A stretch of 64,000 nucleotides of DNA from NCBI GenBank assembly GCA_937988885.1, contig CALKHR010000080.1, positions 1 through 64,000 of the forward strand, read 5' to 3'. Origin of the DNA: an uncultured Roseiflexaceae bacterium. GTDB lineage: Bacteria > Chloroflexota > Chloroflexia > Chloroflexales > Roseiflexaceae. Positions 53,480-62,529 of the stretch are shown one piece after another. A program made the translations under genes and the position numbers. The notes under the pieces were generated by a model. That model saw nothing but the letters and a program-made list of their open reading frames with translations. It had not been told where the DNA came from and did no database searches. Each line of letters starts with the position of its first letter. Position 1 is the stretch's first letter.

Positions 53480-54457
53480 ATGCAGCCATCCGATGATGTG
53501 ACCGACGGCGGCGAACGAGTTGCCCATACGCTCCCAGACGAAGTGTACTATGCTCATTTATCGATCTATCGCTTCGCCGAGCCATATTGTCGGGGCAAGC
53601 ATGTGTTGGATGCGGGTTCGGGTTCCGGCTATGGGTCAGCGTACCTCGCCGAGCACGGGGCCGCTTCCGTTCTCGGCATCGATATAAGCGAGAAGGCGGT
53701 TGTATTCAGCAAGGCGCACTTTCAGCGCGATAACCTCCGATACGAGGTGAACGATCTCGGTCAGTTGGCAGATGCGAACGAAGATACGTTCGATGTGATC
53801 TTTTCCTCCAACGTGCTTGAGCATATTCAGGATGTCGATGCGTTCTTGGGCATCGCCGCGCGTATGCTGAAGCCGGATGGCGTGCTGATTGGGGCCGTGC
53901 CGCCGATCTTCAACGCGTACCTCTTCTCGATGAATATCGCCAATCCGTACCACCTCAATATCTGGACGCCCGAACAGTGGCAATTTGTGCTGCGTCGCCA
54001 TTTCGGCGAGATCTCGTATTTCAAGCATCGCAAACTCGATACTGGCCCAGTCAGCCAGGCAGGTTCGCCAAGTTACGATCCCGCGAAGATCGAATACGCC
54101 TTTGATCCCAGTGAGGTGGAGCAGCCCCACGCCGATGATGTGCTGACCTCCATATTCGTGGTGCGCAAGCCCATCCGCTCCACAGAACTGCCGCCGCTCA
54201 CGTTTGTGGATCAATCGTTCACACGCAGCGCCGATGATCGGCAGACCGCTATCACGGCCTCGGTTGCGCGGCAACGCGAGCAAGCGTACGCGGAACTTGA
54301 GCAACAACTCGCTCGGCAACAGCAGCGCGTGCGCGAACTCGAAGAGACCATCGCACGGAAGGATCAGCATATTCTCGCGCTCGAAGGTCTGCTGCGCCGG
54401 ATCGAGGCTGGCCGCGTGTTGCGCGTGTTGCGCTGGCTCTCGGGCAATCGCAGCTAG
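53480..54457 (+). CDS. Class I SAM-dependent methyltransferase with C-terminal coiled coil
   Basis: 325 residues from the ATG at 53480 (alternatives 53465 and 53420). SAM motif I is VLDAGSGSGYGSAYL, motif II LGIDISEKAV, and motif post-I FSSNVLEHIQDVDAFL; the domain ends near residue 215. The final 85 residues are a long Gln/Glu/Arg-rich coiled coil (EQAYAELEQQLARQQQRVREL) followed by a basic tail. Methyltransferases of this type often belong to polysaccharide loci and modify sugars. Its 3' end overlaps nothing, but the promoter of the next gene starts 12 bp after its stop. Confidence 0.85.
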   Translation: MQPSDDVTDGGERVAHTLPDEVYYAHLSIYRFAEPYCRGKHVLDAGSGSGYGSAYLAEHGAASVLGIDISEKAVVFSKAHFQRDNLRYEVNDLGQLADANEDTFDVIFSSNVLEHIQDVDAFLGIAARMLKPDGVLIGAVPPIFNAYLFSMNIANPYHLNIWTPEQWQFVLRRHFGEISYFKHRKLDTGPVSQAGSPSYDPAKIEYAFDPSEVEQPHADDVLTSIFVVRKPIRSTELPPLTFVDQSFTRSADDRQTAITASVARQREQAYAELEQQLARQQQRVRELEETIARKDQHILALEGLLRRIEAGRVLRVLRWLSGNRS

Positions 54458-54468
54458 CCATTCACGAT

Positions 54469-54497
54469 TTGACGCATAGGGATGCGCAGGCTATACT
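54469..54497 (+). promoter_or_regulatory. Near-consensus promoter placed for a leaderless mRNA
   Basis: TTGACG (54469-54474), a 17-bp spacer and TATACT (54492-54497). The predicted start of transcription (about 54504-54505) coincides with the GTG start codon at 54505. Confidence 0.65.
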
Positions 54498-54504
54498 CTG
54501 CACC

Positions 54505-56160
54505 GTGAAATCTGTACCGATCTATCATCGTTTGCGCGTGTTGCTCCCCGTGGCGTTGTTGCTGTTGGCGGCGCTGGCCGCCTTCGCTTGGGCCGATAAC
54601 GCCACGTATCGCGGCATCACCTACGCGCCCCCTCCCCAGCCGATCCCCTGGGCCGATCAGCGCCTGGGTGTGAACGCCTTCAACATTCAATTTGAGCCAG
54701 ACCCCGCTGTCGTGAAGCGCACGTTCGAGGCGGCCCGCGATATGGGCGCGCACTACGTCCGCATCCAGATGCCCTGGGAAGATATCGAGCAGAGCGGCAA
54801 GGGCGATTTCTGGGATCACAAGTTCAATCAGAGTGCCTGGGACAAGTACGATACGATCGTGGATCTGGCCCAGGAAGTCGGCGTCGAACTGATCGTGCGG
54901 ATCGACCGCCCGCCTCGCTGGGCGCGTGCGATCGCCGATGCGACGCCTGCCTTCCAGGCTGGTCTGCGTGAGAACGGCAACTCGACCGGGCCGCCCGAGG
55001 ATTATCGGGATTACGCCGATTTTGTGGGCGCGGTGGCCGAGCGCTATCGCGGCAAGTTGCGCTTTTTTCAGGTGTGGAACGAGCCGAATCTGTCGTACGA
55101 GTGGAACTGGGTGCTGCCCGAGCCGGAGCGCTTCGTTGAGTTGCTGGGTCTGGCTTACACCGCGATCAAACAGGCGAATCCTGATGCGGTGGTGCTGTTC
55201 CCGAGCCTCTCGCCCACCGATGGCTTGGAGCCGCGCATCGCGCCATTGAGCGAGCTTGAGTACCTGGATCGGGTGTATAAGGCTGGCGGCGGCGCGTATT
55301 TCGACATTATGTCGGCGCAGGCGTATGGGCTGGGCCAACCGCCCGACGAGCACCGTTACGTGTTTTTGCGCAACCGCGGCAATTGGAACTGGGGCCGCCC
55401 GATCGATACGCGTATCGACGTGTCGCGCTTGGTGCTGCTGCGCGAGGTGATGGAGCGTAACGGCGATAGCGAGACGGCGGTGTGGGTCAGCGAGTTCGGC
55501 TACGTGGTCGATTCGCCCACCATCCCACCCGAGCGGCGCCTGAGTTGGGGCGAGCCGGTGAGCGAACTGCAGCAGGCCGAGTATTTGGTGGGCCAGATCG
55601 AGCGGGCGCGCCGAGAGTGGCCGTGGCTGGGTGTGATGAACCTGTGGTTCTTGCGTTGGGGCGGCTACCAAGAGCCGAATCCCGATGATCCCACGCAGTT
55701 CTTCGCCGTGATGAGCCGCGACTTCGAGCCGCTGCCCGCCTACACCGCCTTGCAGAACTACGTGGCTAATGCACCCGCTGGCGTTGGTGCGCACACCTGG
55801 GAGCACCCCTCGGTGCGCTCCCTGCCTGACGGCAGTTGGCAGATCCGCTTCGAGGGCACATCGCTGGCATTGTGGCGCATGGCCGCGTCGTTGACCGTCG
55901 CGATCGATGGCGCAGCGCCTCGCACGGTCGCGCCCTCGCCGGACAGCGACACGGTGACGATCGCGGAGGGCTTGGCGGACGGGGTGCATACGGCGGTGGT
56001 GCAGGGCGATGCGCCTCCCGGTGCGTTCGTAGTTGGGCGCACGCCGCCGATGCCCTGGCTGTGGGCGAGTATCCCCGCTGTGCTCGTGGCCGCTCTGATG
56101 CTGGTCGGCGCGTTGCTGATGCGCAGGCTGGTGTGGAAGATAAGCGGAGCCGATCGCTAA
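54505..56160 (+). CDS. Extracellular glycoside hydrolase with membrane anchors at both ends
   Basis: 551 residues from GTG 54505. An N-terminal hydrophobic segment (about 11-28) is followed by a GH39/GH5-like barrel: acid/base Glu in FFQVWNEPNLSY and nucleophile Glu in VWVSEFGYVVD. A short beta domain (about 440-515) and a C-terminal helix (518-542) complete it. It likely cleaves a surface or external polysaccharide while membrane-bound. There is no ribosome binding site; a near-consensus promoter is placed so that the message would begin at the GTG. Confidence 0.85.
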   Translation: MKSVPIYHRLRVLLPVALLLLAALAAFAWADNATYRGITYAPPPQPIPWADQRLGVNAFNIQFEPDPAVVKRTFEAARDMGAHYVRIQMPWEDIEQSGKGDFWDHKFNQSAWDKYDTIVDLAQEVGVELIVRIDRPPRWARAIADATPAFQAGLRENGNSTGPPEDYRDYADFVGAVAERYRGKLRFFQVWNEPNLSYEWNWVLPEPERFVELLGLAYTAIKQANPDAVVLFPSLSPTDGLEPRIAPLSELEYLDRVYKAGGGAYFDIMSAQAYGLGQPPDEHRYVFLRNRGNWNWGRPIDTRIDVSRLVLLREVMERNGDSETAVWVSEFGYVVDSPTIPPERRLSWGEPVSELQQAEYLVGQIERARREWPWLGVMNLWFLRWGGYQEPNPDDPTQFFAVMSRDFEPLPAYTALQNYVANAPAGVGAHTWEHPSVRSLPDGSWQIRFEGTSLALWRMAASLTVAIDGAAPRTVAPSPDSDTVTIAEGLADGVHTAVVQGDAPPGAFVVGRTPPMPWLWASIPAVLVAALMLVGALLMRRLVWKISGADR

Positions 56161-56281
56161 GCGAAGTGGGCTAATCGGTATTGTGAAGCGCGTGGGTAGA
56201 TCGGCCTGCAACGCCTGGAAGCGCCACAGAATCTGCTGCGTCTCGGAGGTTCAACGCAGCTTGGGGTCAGAGTAATCAGCG

Positions 56282-56319
56282 ATGCGGTGTTCTAGGTGCG
56301 TGCACCCGGAACACCGCAT
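56282..56319. terminator. Terminator hairpin between convergent genes
   Basis: ATGCGGTGTTC (56282-56292) pairs perfectly with 56309-56319; an inner GGTGC/GCACC extends the stem. Confidence 0.6.
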
Positions 56320-56331
56320 TCATTTGGTCGA

Positions 56332-57150
56332 TCAGCGCGAGTAACGGCGCTGCGATGTGAGCAGCCGCGCCACCACCCACGTGCGGACATCCTCAGGGTC
56401 AACGCCCAACGCACGCAGACGGGCGGCCAAACGGTCGGCGCGGGCGCTCTCCTGTTCGGCGCGCAGCCGTTCCTGCTCGGCGCGCTCAGCACCCGTCGGG
56501 ATCACCTCGCCGTACTGATCGCACCAGCGCAGCCAACGCCCCTCGATACCCTCGAACGTGCCGTGCCAGAGCGTGAGGCCCAAGCCGATTTCGGGCAGCC
56601 AGCGCTCGTAGATCAGCGAGTAACGGCCTGTGTGCAGCGCGTAGAGCCGCAGCGGCTCTTCGGCTTGCTCCGGGTCGAACGTCACGTAGTAGCTCACGCC
56701 AATCCGAGCATAATCACGCGAACGATTCGTGGTTGCGCGTGAGTGCTGATTGGACGCGATCTCAATCACCACATCCGGTGGCTTGCCGTATTCCCACAAA
56801 AAGTACGACCTATGCTGTTTGGGGGATAAATCGGCGGGGGCTTCAACATCGAGGCTGAGAAAGACATTTGGTACCAACGGCGGCTGATGAACGGTGCTAA
56901 ACACGCCAACGTTTGCTGCAACGACGAATGGACGGTTATCTCCTGGTCCGGCCCACGAACTATACAAGGGTTCGGTCATGAGACGTTGTTGCTTCTCTGT
57001 GAGTAAATTGTCCACAGGTGTGTCATCCTCCGTCACGATATGATCGATATTCGGGGTGATGGAAGTCGAATCGGGCCGTTCCGTTGCTAACGGACGTAGA
57101 CCAGGGATCACACGAAATCCTGGTTGATAGGAGCGGGGATCGGCAGTCAT
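56332..57150 (-). CDS. Uma2 family (DUF820) protein
   Basis: 272 residues from the ATG at 57150 (AAGGGA 7 nt upstream). The Uma2 nuclease-like fold is recognisable by VPNVFLSLDVEAP, LWEYGKPPDVVIEIAS and the paired YARIGVSYYVTFDP. These have PD-(D/E)XK-type restriction-endonuclease folds; the biological role of the widespread family is unsettled. The C-terminus (about 220-262) is a charged, Ala/Arg/Glu-rich coiled coil (ERAEQERLRAEQESARADR). The family is often found in many copies per genome in Chloroflexota and Cyanobacteria. Confidence 0.88.
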   Translation of the reverse strand: MTADPRSYQPGFRVIPGLRPLATERPDSTSITPNIDHIVTEDDTPVDNLLTEKQQRLMTEPLYSSWAGPGDNRPFVVAANVGVFSTVHQPPLVPNVFLSLDVEAPADLSPKQHRSYFLWEYGKPPDVVIEIASNQHSRATTNRSRDYARIGVSYYVTFDPEQAEEPLRLYALHTGRYSLIYERWLPEIGLGLTLWHGTFEGIEGRWLRWCDQYGEVIPTGAERAEQERLRAEQESARADRLAARLRALGVDPEDVRTWVVARLLTSQRRYSR

Positions 57151-57402
57151 GGACGGTCCCTTCGATAAAAAACGCTTGGTAGAGCTACTATCTATGGTAG
57201 CCGAGAGGGTGAAATGTGTCAAATTACTATCATCCAGCGTAGATGCGGTAAAAGTCGAATATTTAGCATATTGAACGTATTTAATCGAATGCGCAAACGA
57301 TTAACTATTCTTTACACTTTTGTAAACTAAGAAGCGCACATTTGTGTTGCAACATCACAACGTGCGCTAGCTCCCGATAGTCGCTGCACAAACGGGATCG
57401 CG

Positions 57403-57408
57403 TATAAT
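57403..57408 (+). promoter_or_regulatory. -10 box candidate for the cyclase-family gene
   Basis: A perfect TATAAT; the -35 region is poor. It would give a leader of about 117 nt before 57532. The rest of 57151-57402 is AT-rich and without recognised features. Confidence 0.4.
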
Positions 57409-57531
57409 ACCGCCACTGAGCAGCCGAGATACGACACCGTCGCGACTGTTTTGGCTCCCCCACAATCGGGTTCACGGTTCACGCGTTCGTTTAGTCGGTG
57501 GAAATGCGTCTAGGCTGGAAGGAGCGCTCGA

Positions 57532-58374
57532 ATGCCTACAGTACAGGTTGCATGGACAGATACACCCCCCACGGATCGGCGTTTGCGGGTATTTGATTTG
57601 GAACAACCTCGCACCGAGGATATGCCGGTTCACCCATCGCATCGCCCTGGTTACTCGTATGTTTTGCATCGGCGGCACGAAGACGACTATCGCCCCGATG
57701 AGATTGGGCCACGCACAGGCGCTTCCGGCTTGATCGTATGTAAGGAGCACAGCGGCACGCATATCGACGCACTCTGCCATCAGGCAGATAACCTGACACT
57801 GTATGGCGATGTCAAAATCACCCCACAAGTGCAGACCTCGCGCGGCTTCAAGCAGCATGCGGTCGAGGAGATCCCGCCGATCATCGCCCCAGGCGTGCTG
57901 CTCGACATGACCGCGCATTTCGGCGTTGAGGAACTCCCGCCAGGCTATGCGGTCTCGGCTGCGGAACTGCAAGCCTGTTGCGAGCGCCAAGGCGTCACGA
58001 TCGAGCCGGGAGATGTGGTGCTTGTGTACTTGGGGAATGAACGCCACTGGAAGGACCCCGAGCGTTACTTGGCGGGGCCGGGGATGGCGGGCAACGCCTC
58101 GATATGGCTTGCTGAGCGGAAGGTGCAGGCTGTCGGGGCCGACAATATGGCTTGGGATGTGATCGATCTATTCGATGAGGAAGTTGGCTCGATGCTGCCG
58201 GGGCACTTGGTGCTGCTGGCGCGTTCCGGCATCTACATCATCGAAAATCTGCAACTGGCCGAACTCGCCGCCACCAAGCACTACCGCTTCAGCTTTATCT
58301 GCACACCGTTGAAGTTTGTGGGCGCGACAGGCTCGCCAGTGAGACCTGTCGCGGTAGTATCCGAACCAATCTAA
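57532..58374 (+). CDS. Cyclase family protein (kynurenine formamidase-like hydrolase)
   Basis: 280 residues. The metal-binding motif of the cyclase family, HxGTHxDxxxH, is seen as HSGTHIDALCH. Also GPGMAGNASIWLAERKVQAVGADNMAWD. Members are metal-dependent amide or ester hydrolases such as arylformamidase, isatin hydrolase or polyketide-cyclase-like enzymes; the substrate is not decided by sequence. GAAGGAG lies 7 nt before the ATG. It ends 6 bp from the convergent FAD oxidoreductase gene. Confidence 0.88.
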   Translation: MPTVQVAWTDTPPTDRRLRVFDLEQPRTEDMPVHPSHRPGYSYVLHRRHEDDYRPDEIGPRTGASGLIVCKEHSGTHIDALCHQADNLTLYGDVKITPQVQTSRGFKQHAVEEIPPIIAPGVLLDMTAHFGVEELPPGYAVSAAELQACCERQGVTIEPGDVVLVYLGNERHWKDPERYLAGPGMAGNASIWLAERKVQAVGADNMAWDVIDLFDEEVGSMLPGHLVLLARSGIYIIENLQLAELAATKHYRFSFICTPLKFVGATGSPVRPVAVVSEPI

Positions 58375-58380
58375 CGCAAC

Positions 58381-59817
58381 CTAAAGCGTAGAATCGGCGT
58401 TTGGCGGCAGAACGAGTTTGCGGCTCGTTTGGCCGCCAAATGCATGCCGGATCACGGCGCTGATCACCTGAGGATGCAGCAGCGTGAGCGGCGATTCGAG
58501 CAGGTGCATCACCTTGAGGAAGCGGGTGTAAACGGCGGGATTATAGCTCGAAATGACCAACATCGGGTTCATATACCAGTGCAGCAGCCTGGTCAGCAAG
58601 CCGCGTTGGATGCCCTCGGTAGTGGGGTACAAGCTATCGATGCCGGTGGCGAGCAGCCACGGCAAGCGATTCAACTTGGCGAGCCGTTTCTGGAACTTCT
58701 TGGCGAATCCATCGTAGGGTCCGGCGCCGTTTGAGCGATGCTGGCCCAGACATTCGCCCAGCAGCACCGCCGACGCCGCCGCCATGGTGATGCCTTGGCC
58801 GTAGAATGGGTTGAAGCCACACACCGCATCGCCGAGCGCCACAAACCCCTCGGGGCGGCGCTCCAGTTGCTCGTAGTGGCGCAGACGCCCCTCCGTGCGC
58901 CGATAACTGCTGATCGGCGAGAGCGGGCGCGCATTGCTGACCAATTGATAGACGCTTGGATCAGCCAAACTCTTGGCGAAGGCAACGAACCCTTCCTCAT
59001 CGTTCGGCGGATAATCGCGGGCGGCACCCACCAATGTCACCAACCAACGGTCGCCCTCGATCGGCAACACAATCGCCGCGCGCGGGATCGTTGGAGGCAT
59101 CGTCAGAATCCAGAGCAACTTCCAATCGCGCTGCGGATCATCGGTGCGCTCGTAGTAGCGGCTTGAATATCCCACAAACGCGTTCGCGACCGTCACGGGT
59201 GGTGCGGGGTAGCCATGCGCCTGTAGCCATTCCGAGGCGTGCGTATCGCGCCCGCTGGCATCCACCACCAGATCGGCGCTCTGGCTGCTGAGCGTCGCAT
59301 CCTCGCCTCGCGAACGGATCTGCACCCCGTTGACCCGCTGCTGATCTGCGGTTAGACAGAGGCCAACAACATCGTGATGATCGATGATGCTGATCTTGGG
59401 ATGGGCCGCCACCCGCCGATGGATGACCCATTCGAGCAGATCGCGGCTGCACATGGTGACGAGCAGGCCCGAATCGAAGCGTGGACCGCGCCCAAAGACC
59501 GGGTTGAACCAGGTCGTCTCGGCCACGAAATCGGCCTCAAGCGCGCCGTGGCTGAGTAATTCGGCGTTGAGCCCAGGAAAAAGCTGTTCAAGGATCTTCT
59601 TCCCCTGGAGCAACACTTGATGGACGTGGCGTGCTTGCGGCGCGCCCTTGCGACCGATGGGAGTGTCGGGGTAACGATCACGCTCGATCAGCACAACCTG
59701 ATCGACGTGATCGGCCAAGACTCGCGCAGCGACCAGCCCCGCGATGCTGCCGCCAATCACAATGGCGCGGCGTTGAGACAGGGCTGATTCTCTTGAACTG
59801 TTCACTGTTGTTTGCAT
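58381..59817 (-). CDS. FAD-dependent oxidoreductase/monooxygenase
   Basis: 478 residues. The FAD-binding Rossmann signature is VIGGSIAGLVAA (20-31) with acidic ERDRYPD at the end of beta2. The second FAD motif GFVALGDAVCGFNPFYGQG places it with aromatic-hydroxylase/geranylgeranyl-reductase-like enzymes. A long C-terminal part (about 360-478) is hydrophobic in patches and may contact membrane or a lipid-like substrate. It is the last gene of a probable three-gene operon with a STAS protein and a terpene cyclase, so oxidation of a terpene product is a reasonable inference. Confidence 0.88.
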   Translation of the reverse strand: MQTTVNSSRESALSQRRAIVIGGSIAGLVAARVLADHVDQVVLIERDRYPDTPIGRKGAPQARHVHQVLLQGKKILEQLFPGLNAELLSHGALEADFVAETTWFNPVFGRGPRFDSGLLVTMCSRDLLEWVIHRRVAAHPKISIIDHHDVVGLCLTADQQRVNGVQIRSRGEDATLSSQSADLVVDASGRDTHASEWLQAHGYPAPPVTVANAFVGYSSRYYERTDDPQRDWKLLWILTMPPTIPRAAIVLPIEGDRWLVTLVGAARDYPPNDEEGFVAFAKSLADPSVYQLVSNARPLSPISSYRRTEGRLRHYEQLERRPEGFVALGDAVCGFNPFYGQGITMAAASAVLLGECLGQHRSNGAGPYDGFAKKFQKRLAKLNRLPWLLATGIDSLYPTTEGIQRGLLTRLLHWYMNPMLVISSYNPAVYTRFLKVMHLLESPLTLLHPQVISAVIRHAFGGQTSRKLVLPPNADSTL

Positions 59818-59853
59818 AATGTATTGATACCCAGGCTACTTGGCATAGGCTCT

Positions 59854-60915
59854 TTAGTTGCGGCCAACCATGAGGTAGGATGCGGAGTTCGATTCGGCCT
59901 TACTGCGCTGATACAGATCGATAGCTTCCTGCGGGCCACGCACCGTCATAATATCCTTGAGCGAGATGCCCAAGTTCGTGAGCGTGATCGCGACCTCGGC
60001 GCTGATGCCGCAGAGCGCGATTTTGCACCCCAGCAGGCGCAACGCTTGGGTGAGTTCGACGATCAACTGGGCCACCATCGTATCCATTAACGGGATACCG
60101 GTGATATCGATGATCACCATAGCAGCGTGTTGCTGATTCGCCCTTTGGAGCAGCCGATTGGTGAGCAGTGTGGCGCGGCGCGAGTCGATGTGGCCGACCA
60201 ACGGAGCGAGCAGGATGCCATTGCTGAGTTGAATAACGGGCACCTCAAGCGTTGCAACAAGTTGCAACAGCTTTTCTTGCTCGTTGATCTTTTCTGCGAG
60301 CTGCGCGTTATTATCGGCGAGCGCCTGATTGCTATTCGCCAACTCCTTGCGGGCAGCGTACATCGTATCGAGGGCGTTGTTGAGGCGATTGCTGAACTGC
60401 CAAAGGAGCAGCATAATCAAGCCCGATGTAGCAGCGATCAGGCCGAACAGCAGATATTTATCGTAGACAGCAGTGCTGGCTGGATCACCGAGGATCAGCC
60501 CTGATGCGGTGATGATGATCAGGATAATCCAGGAAGCGATCGTGAGCAATTTGATAAACTCACCCTTGATATACGGTAATGCCGCTGCTATCGACAAAAG
60601 CGGCACTAAAATGAGCGCAGGGAGGAGATGAGGTTGAATAATCACCACACAAATCGCTGCAATAAGTTGTCCAGCGCTGAAAAGTGCAATAGCCTGAGCT
60701 GTGTTGTTTTTCTGAAGGTTGTATCTGGAAACCCACGTGATGCAGCTAAACAAGAAAATAATTAGACCTATCAGGCCAATATTGATATCTTGTAGCGCAA
60801 TGTATAGGGCACCGTAGATGAGTGAAAATACAAACACGATTGGTGCGGTCCACGATAAGAACTGTAGTAAACCGTGCGTCGATTGACTGTATTTCTCATC
60901 GATGTGTGCGTCCAT
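59854..60915 (-). CDS. Membrane-attached RsbR-like STAS protein
   Basis: 353 residues. Five or six N-terminal helices (about 15-180) are followed by a coiled coil (180-225, RKELANSNQALADNNAQLAEKINEQ) and a C-terminal STAS domain (about 232-345). The motif IDITGIPLMDTMVA keeps the Thr residues of the RsbR/RsbS phosphorylation sites. AAGGAG precedes the start. RsbR-type proteins form stressosome scaffolds and sense through their N-terminal domains; a membrane-spanning N-terminus is less usual. No RsbT-like kinase is nearby. Confidence 0.88.
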   Translation of the reverse strand: MDAHIDEKYSQSTHGLLQFLSWTAPIVFVFSLIYGALYIALQDINIGLIGLIIFLFSCITWVSRYNLQKNNTAQAIALFSAGQLIAAICVVIIQPHLLPALILVPLLSIAAALPYIKGEFIKLLTIASWIILIIITASGLILGDPASTAVYDKYLLFGLIAATSGLIMLLLWQFSNRLNNALDTMYAARKELANSNQALADNNAQLAEKINEQEKLLQLVATLEVPVIQLSNGILLAPLVGHIDSRRATLLTNRLLQRANQQHAAMVIIDITGIPLMDTMVAQLIVELTQALRLLGCKIALCGISAEVAITLTNLGISLKDIMTVRGPQEAIDLYQRSKAESNSASYLMVGRN

Positions 60916-61058
60916 AGAGAACTCCTTGTCTCATATTATCGCTTTATGAAACTGTGAACCCACGATGATGAACCTATTCGAAAGCCTCACTTGCAGGCTG
61001 ATACGTCGAATACTATGCGACAAGGTTACACATCTAGCCATAGAGTAGCGAATTTAAG

Positions 61059-62006
61059 CTAAGCATTCTGCCCTTGAAGGATCATTCGCTCGTTCGTATT
61101 GTATCGAGAAGATTGCCGACTCCATTCGAGATGGCCGATCATGAGCGATTTAAGGATCGAAACATATTGTTCGAGCTCACAATCCGGCGTCATATGCTCG
61201 ATGATATCTATGAATTGTTTGACATCGTTATTGAATAAATGAATAACGTAGTCGACTGGATTCATGTTGATATATGTTTTTGAATGCTGAAGAATGAGGA
61301 TAATGTTGTGATAATCCCCGTGTAAGTGCTCTCGTGAGTACGAGAGCAGATCGTTGGACCAGCAAACAGTACGATTCGCGAGTTTTGTGATGTTCCAGAG
61401 CGGATCATCAAGATACGTTGTGAATGAAATGTCGAGTTGCGAGGCAATACAAATCAGTTCGATATATGCGTATATGCCGCCGATATAGGGACGATTCTCG
61501 ATGTACGCGTGTAGATCTGGGACCAAGTTGTTGATGCGGTTGTTGGCTTCCCAACGGCACCCCGCGAAACACGCCGCAATTTTGGTAACAAAACGCTCCC
61601 ACTGATGCTCTTTGGCGAGCGGTCGTGTGCGATCGCGCAACTGGACTAAGGTATGAACAAAAGCAGAATCCTCGGGTGAAGCATTCGCGCCCGTGAGAAT
61701 ATCGAGGAAGCGGTTGTGCAAGCCCGAAATCCGCTGGTAATTGCGTCCAAAATCGGTGTTGTCGCACATGTCATCAAGGATGAAGAGCCAAGCACACCAA
61801 TCGGCAACAATTTGCAGTTGCTCCTCATTGGCCGTTGGGTAGGTCCAACCTGCGAGTTCTCCGATGTTCGCCATGCAGAAACGATTAAATGCGATAATAT
61901 TCGTGATCAGTTGATTATCCCAAACCCACTTGGTCATATTCTTGTGGACAACAGCGGAATGTGGGTTGAGTTGTGGATCAAAAGGGCAGTAGAGTGGTGC
62001 TTGCAT
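61059..62006 (-). CDS. Class I terpene cyclase (terpene synthase family)
   Basis: 315 residues, normal length for a bacterial single-domain cyclase. The Asp-rich motif LDDMCD has D78-D79 and D82; the NSE triad is N218, S222 and E226 in NDLLSYSRE; a C-terminal RY pair (SSRY) follows. These bind the Mg2+-diphosphate of an isoprenoid substrate such as FPP or GPP. It is the first of three same-strand genes (cyclase, STAS protein, FAD oxidoreductase). The start at 62006 lacks a clear ribosome binding site and a 14-bp palindrome sits just upstream. Confidence 0.92.
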   Translation of the reverse strand: MQAPLYCPFDPQLNPHSAVVHKNMTKWVWDNQLITNIIAFNRFCMANIGELAGWTYPTANEEQLQIVADWCAWLFILDDMCDNTDFGRNYQRISGLHNRFLDILTGANASPEDSAFVHTLVQLRDRTRPLAKEHQWERFVTKIAACFAGCRWEANNRINNLVPDLHAYIENRPYIGGIYAYIELICIASQLDISFTTYLDDPLWNITKLANRTVCWSNDLLSYSREHLHGDYHNIILILQHSKTYINMNPVDYVIHLFNNDVKQFIDIIEHMTPDCELEQYVSILKSLMIGHLEWSRQSSRYNTNERMILQGQNA

Positions 62007-62529
62007 AGGTATTATCAGAGATATCTCTGTCCTTGTGATAGTGTGAAATCCAACAACAATACGAACAATTCGTTCCGACGCTGCAAAAAAGCATATACTA
62101 GGCGTCTATGCCTACTATCGTGCAAGCAAAGCGTCGAAACGATGAATCGTTTATTATCCTATGGGCAAGATGGCATGGTGAAAGGAATCCAATCCACGTG
62201 GATGTGTTGCTATACTAGTTGCTCGTTTCTACACTATTCACAGCACAAACATGTGATAGAACGAAACAGTCTAGAAGGCAACATGGCATAGAGGCAACAA
62301 GGTGCATCGAGGCAAAACGAATATGAACGCGAGTGAAATTCGAGAACAATATGCCATGGCGCACATATTCATAGGTAGTATAGCATAATCTTAATCGGTT
62401 TTAAATATACGATTTTATAACGAAATGGGAAGGAATAGATAGCAAGAGTTGGGAAATATATGATATAGGGGTATTTTAATGCAATGTGTAGGTATCATGC
62501 ATTGTGATGCCTTAAACGCACGTTTCCGG
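62007..62529. other. Intergenic region upstream of the terpene cyclase
   Basis: 523 bp, AT-rich. It contains the perfect palindrome CAGAGATATCTCTG at 62016-62029, ending 10 bp before the cyclase ATG on the minus strand, which could be an operator or could fold over the translation start. Nothing else was recognised. Confidence 0.5.

Noticed and set aside
54454..56211. 585-codon open frame antisense to the glycoside hydrolase
   Set aside because: Exactly mirrors a well-supported gene; His/Arg/Gln-rich product with no recognisable domain, typical of antisense frames in GC-rich DNA.
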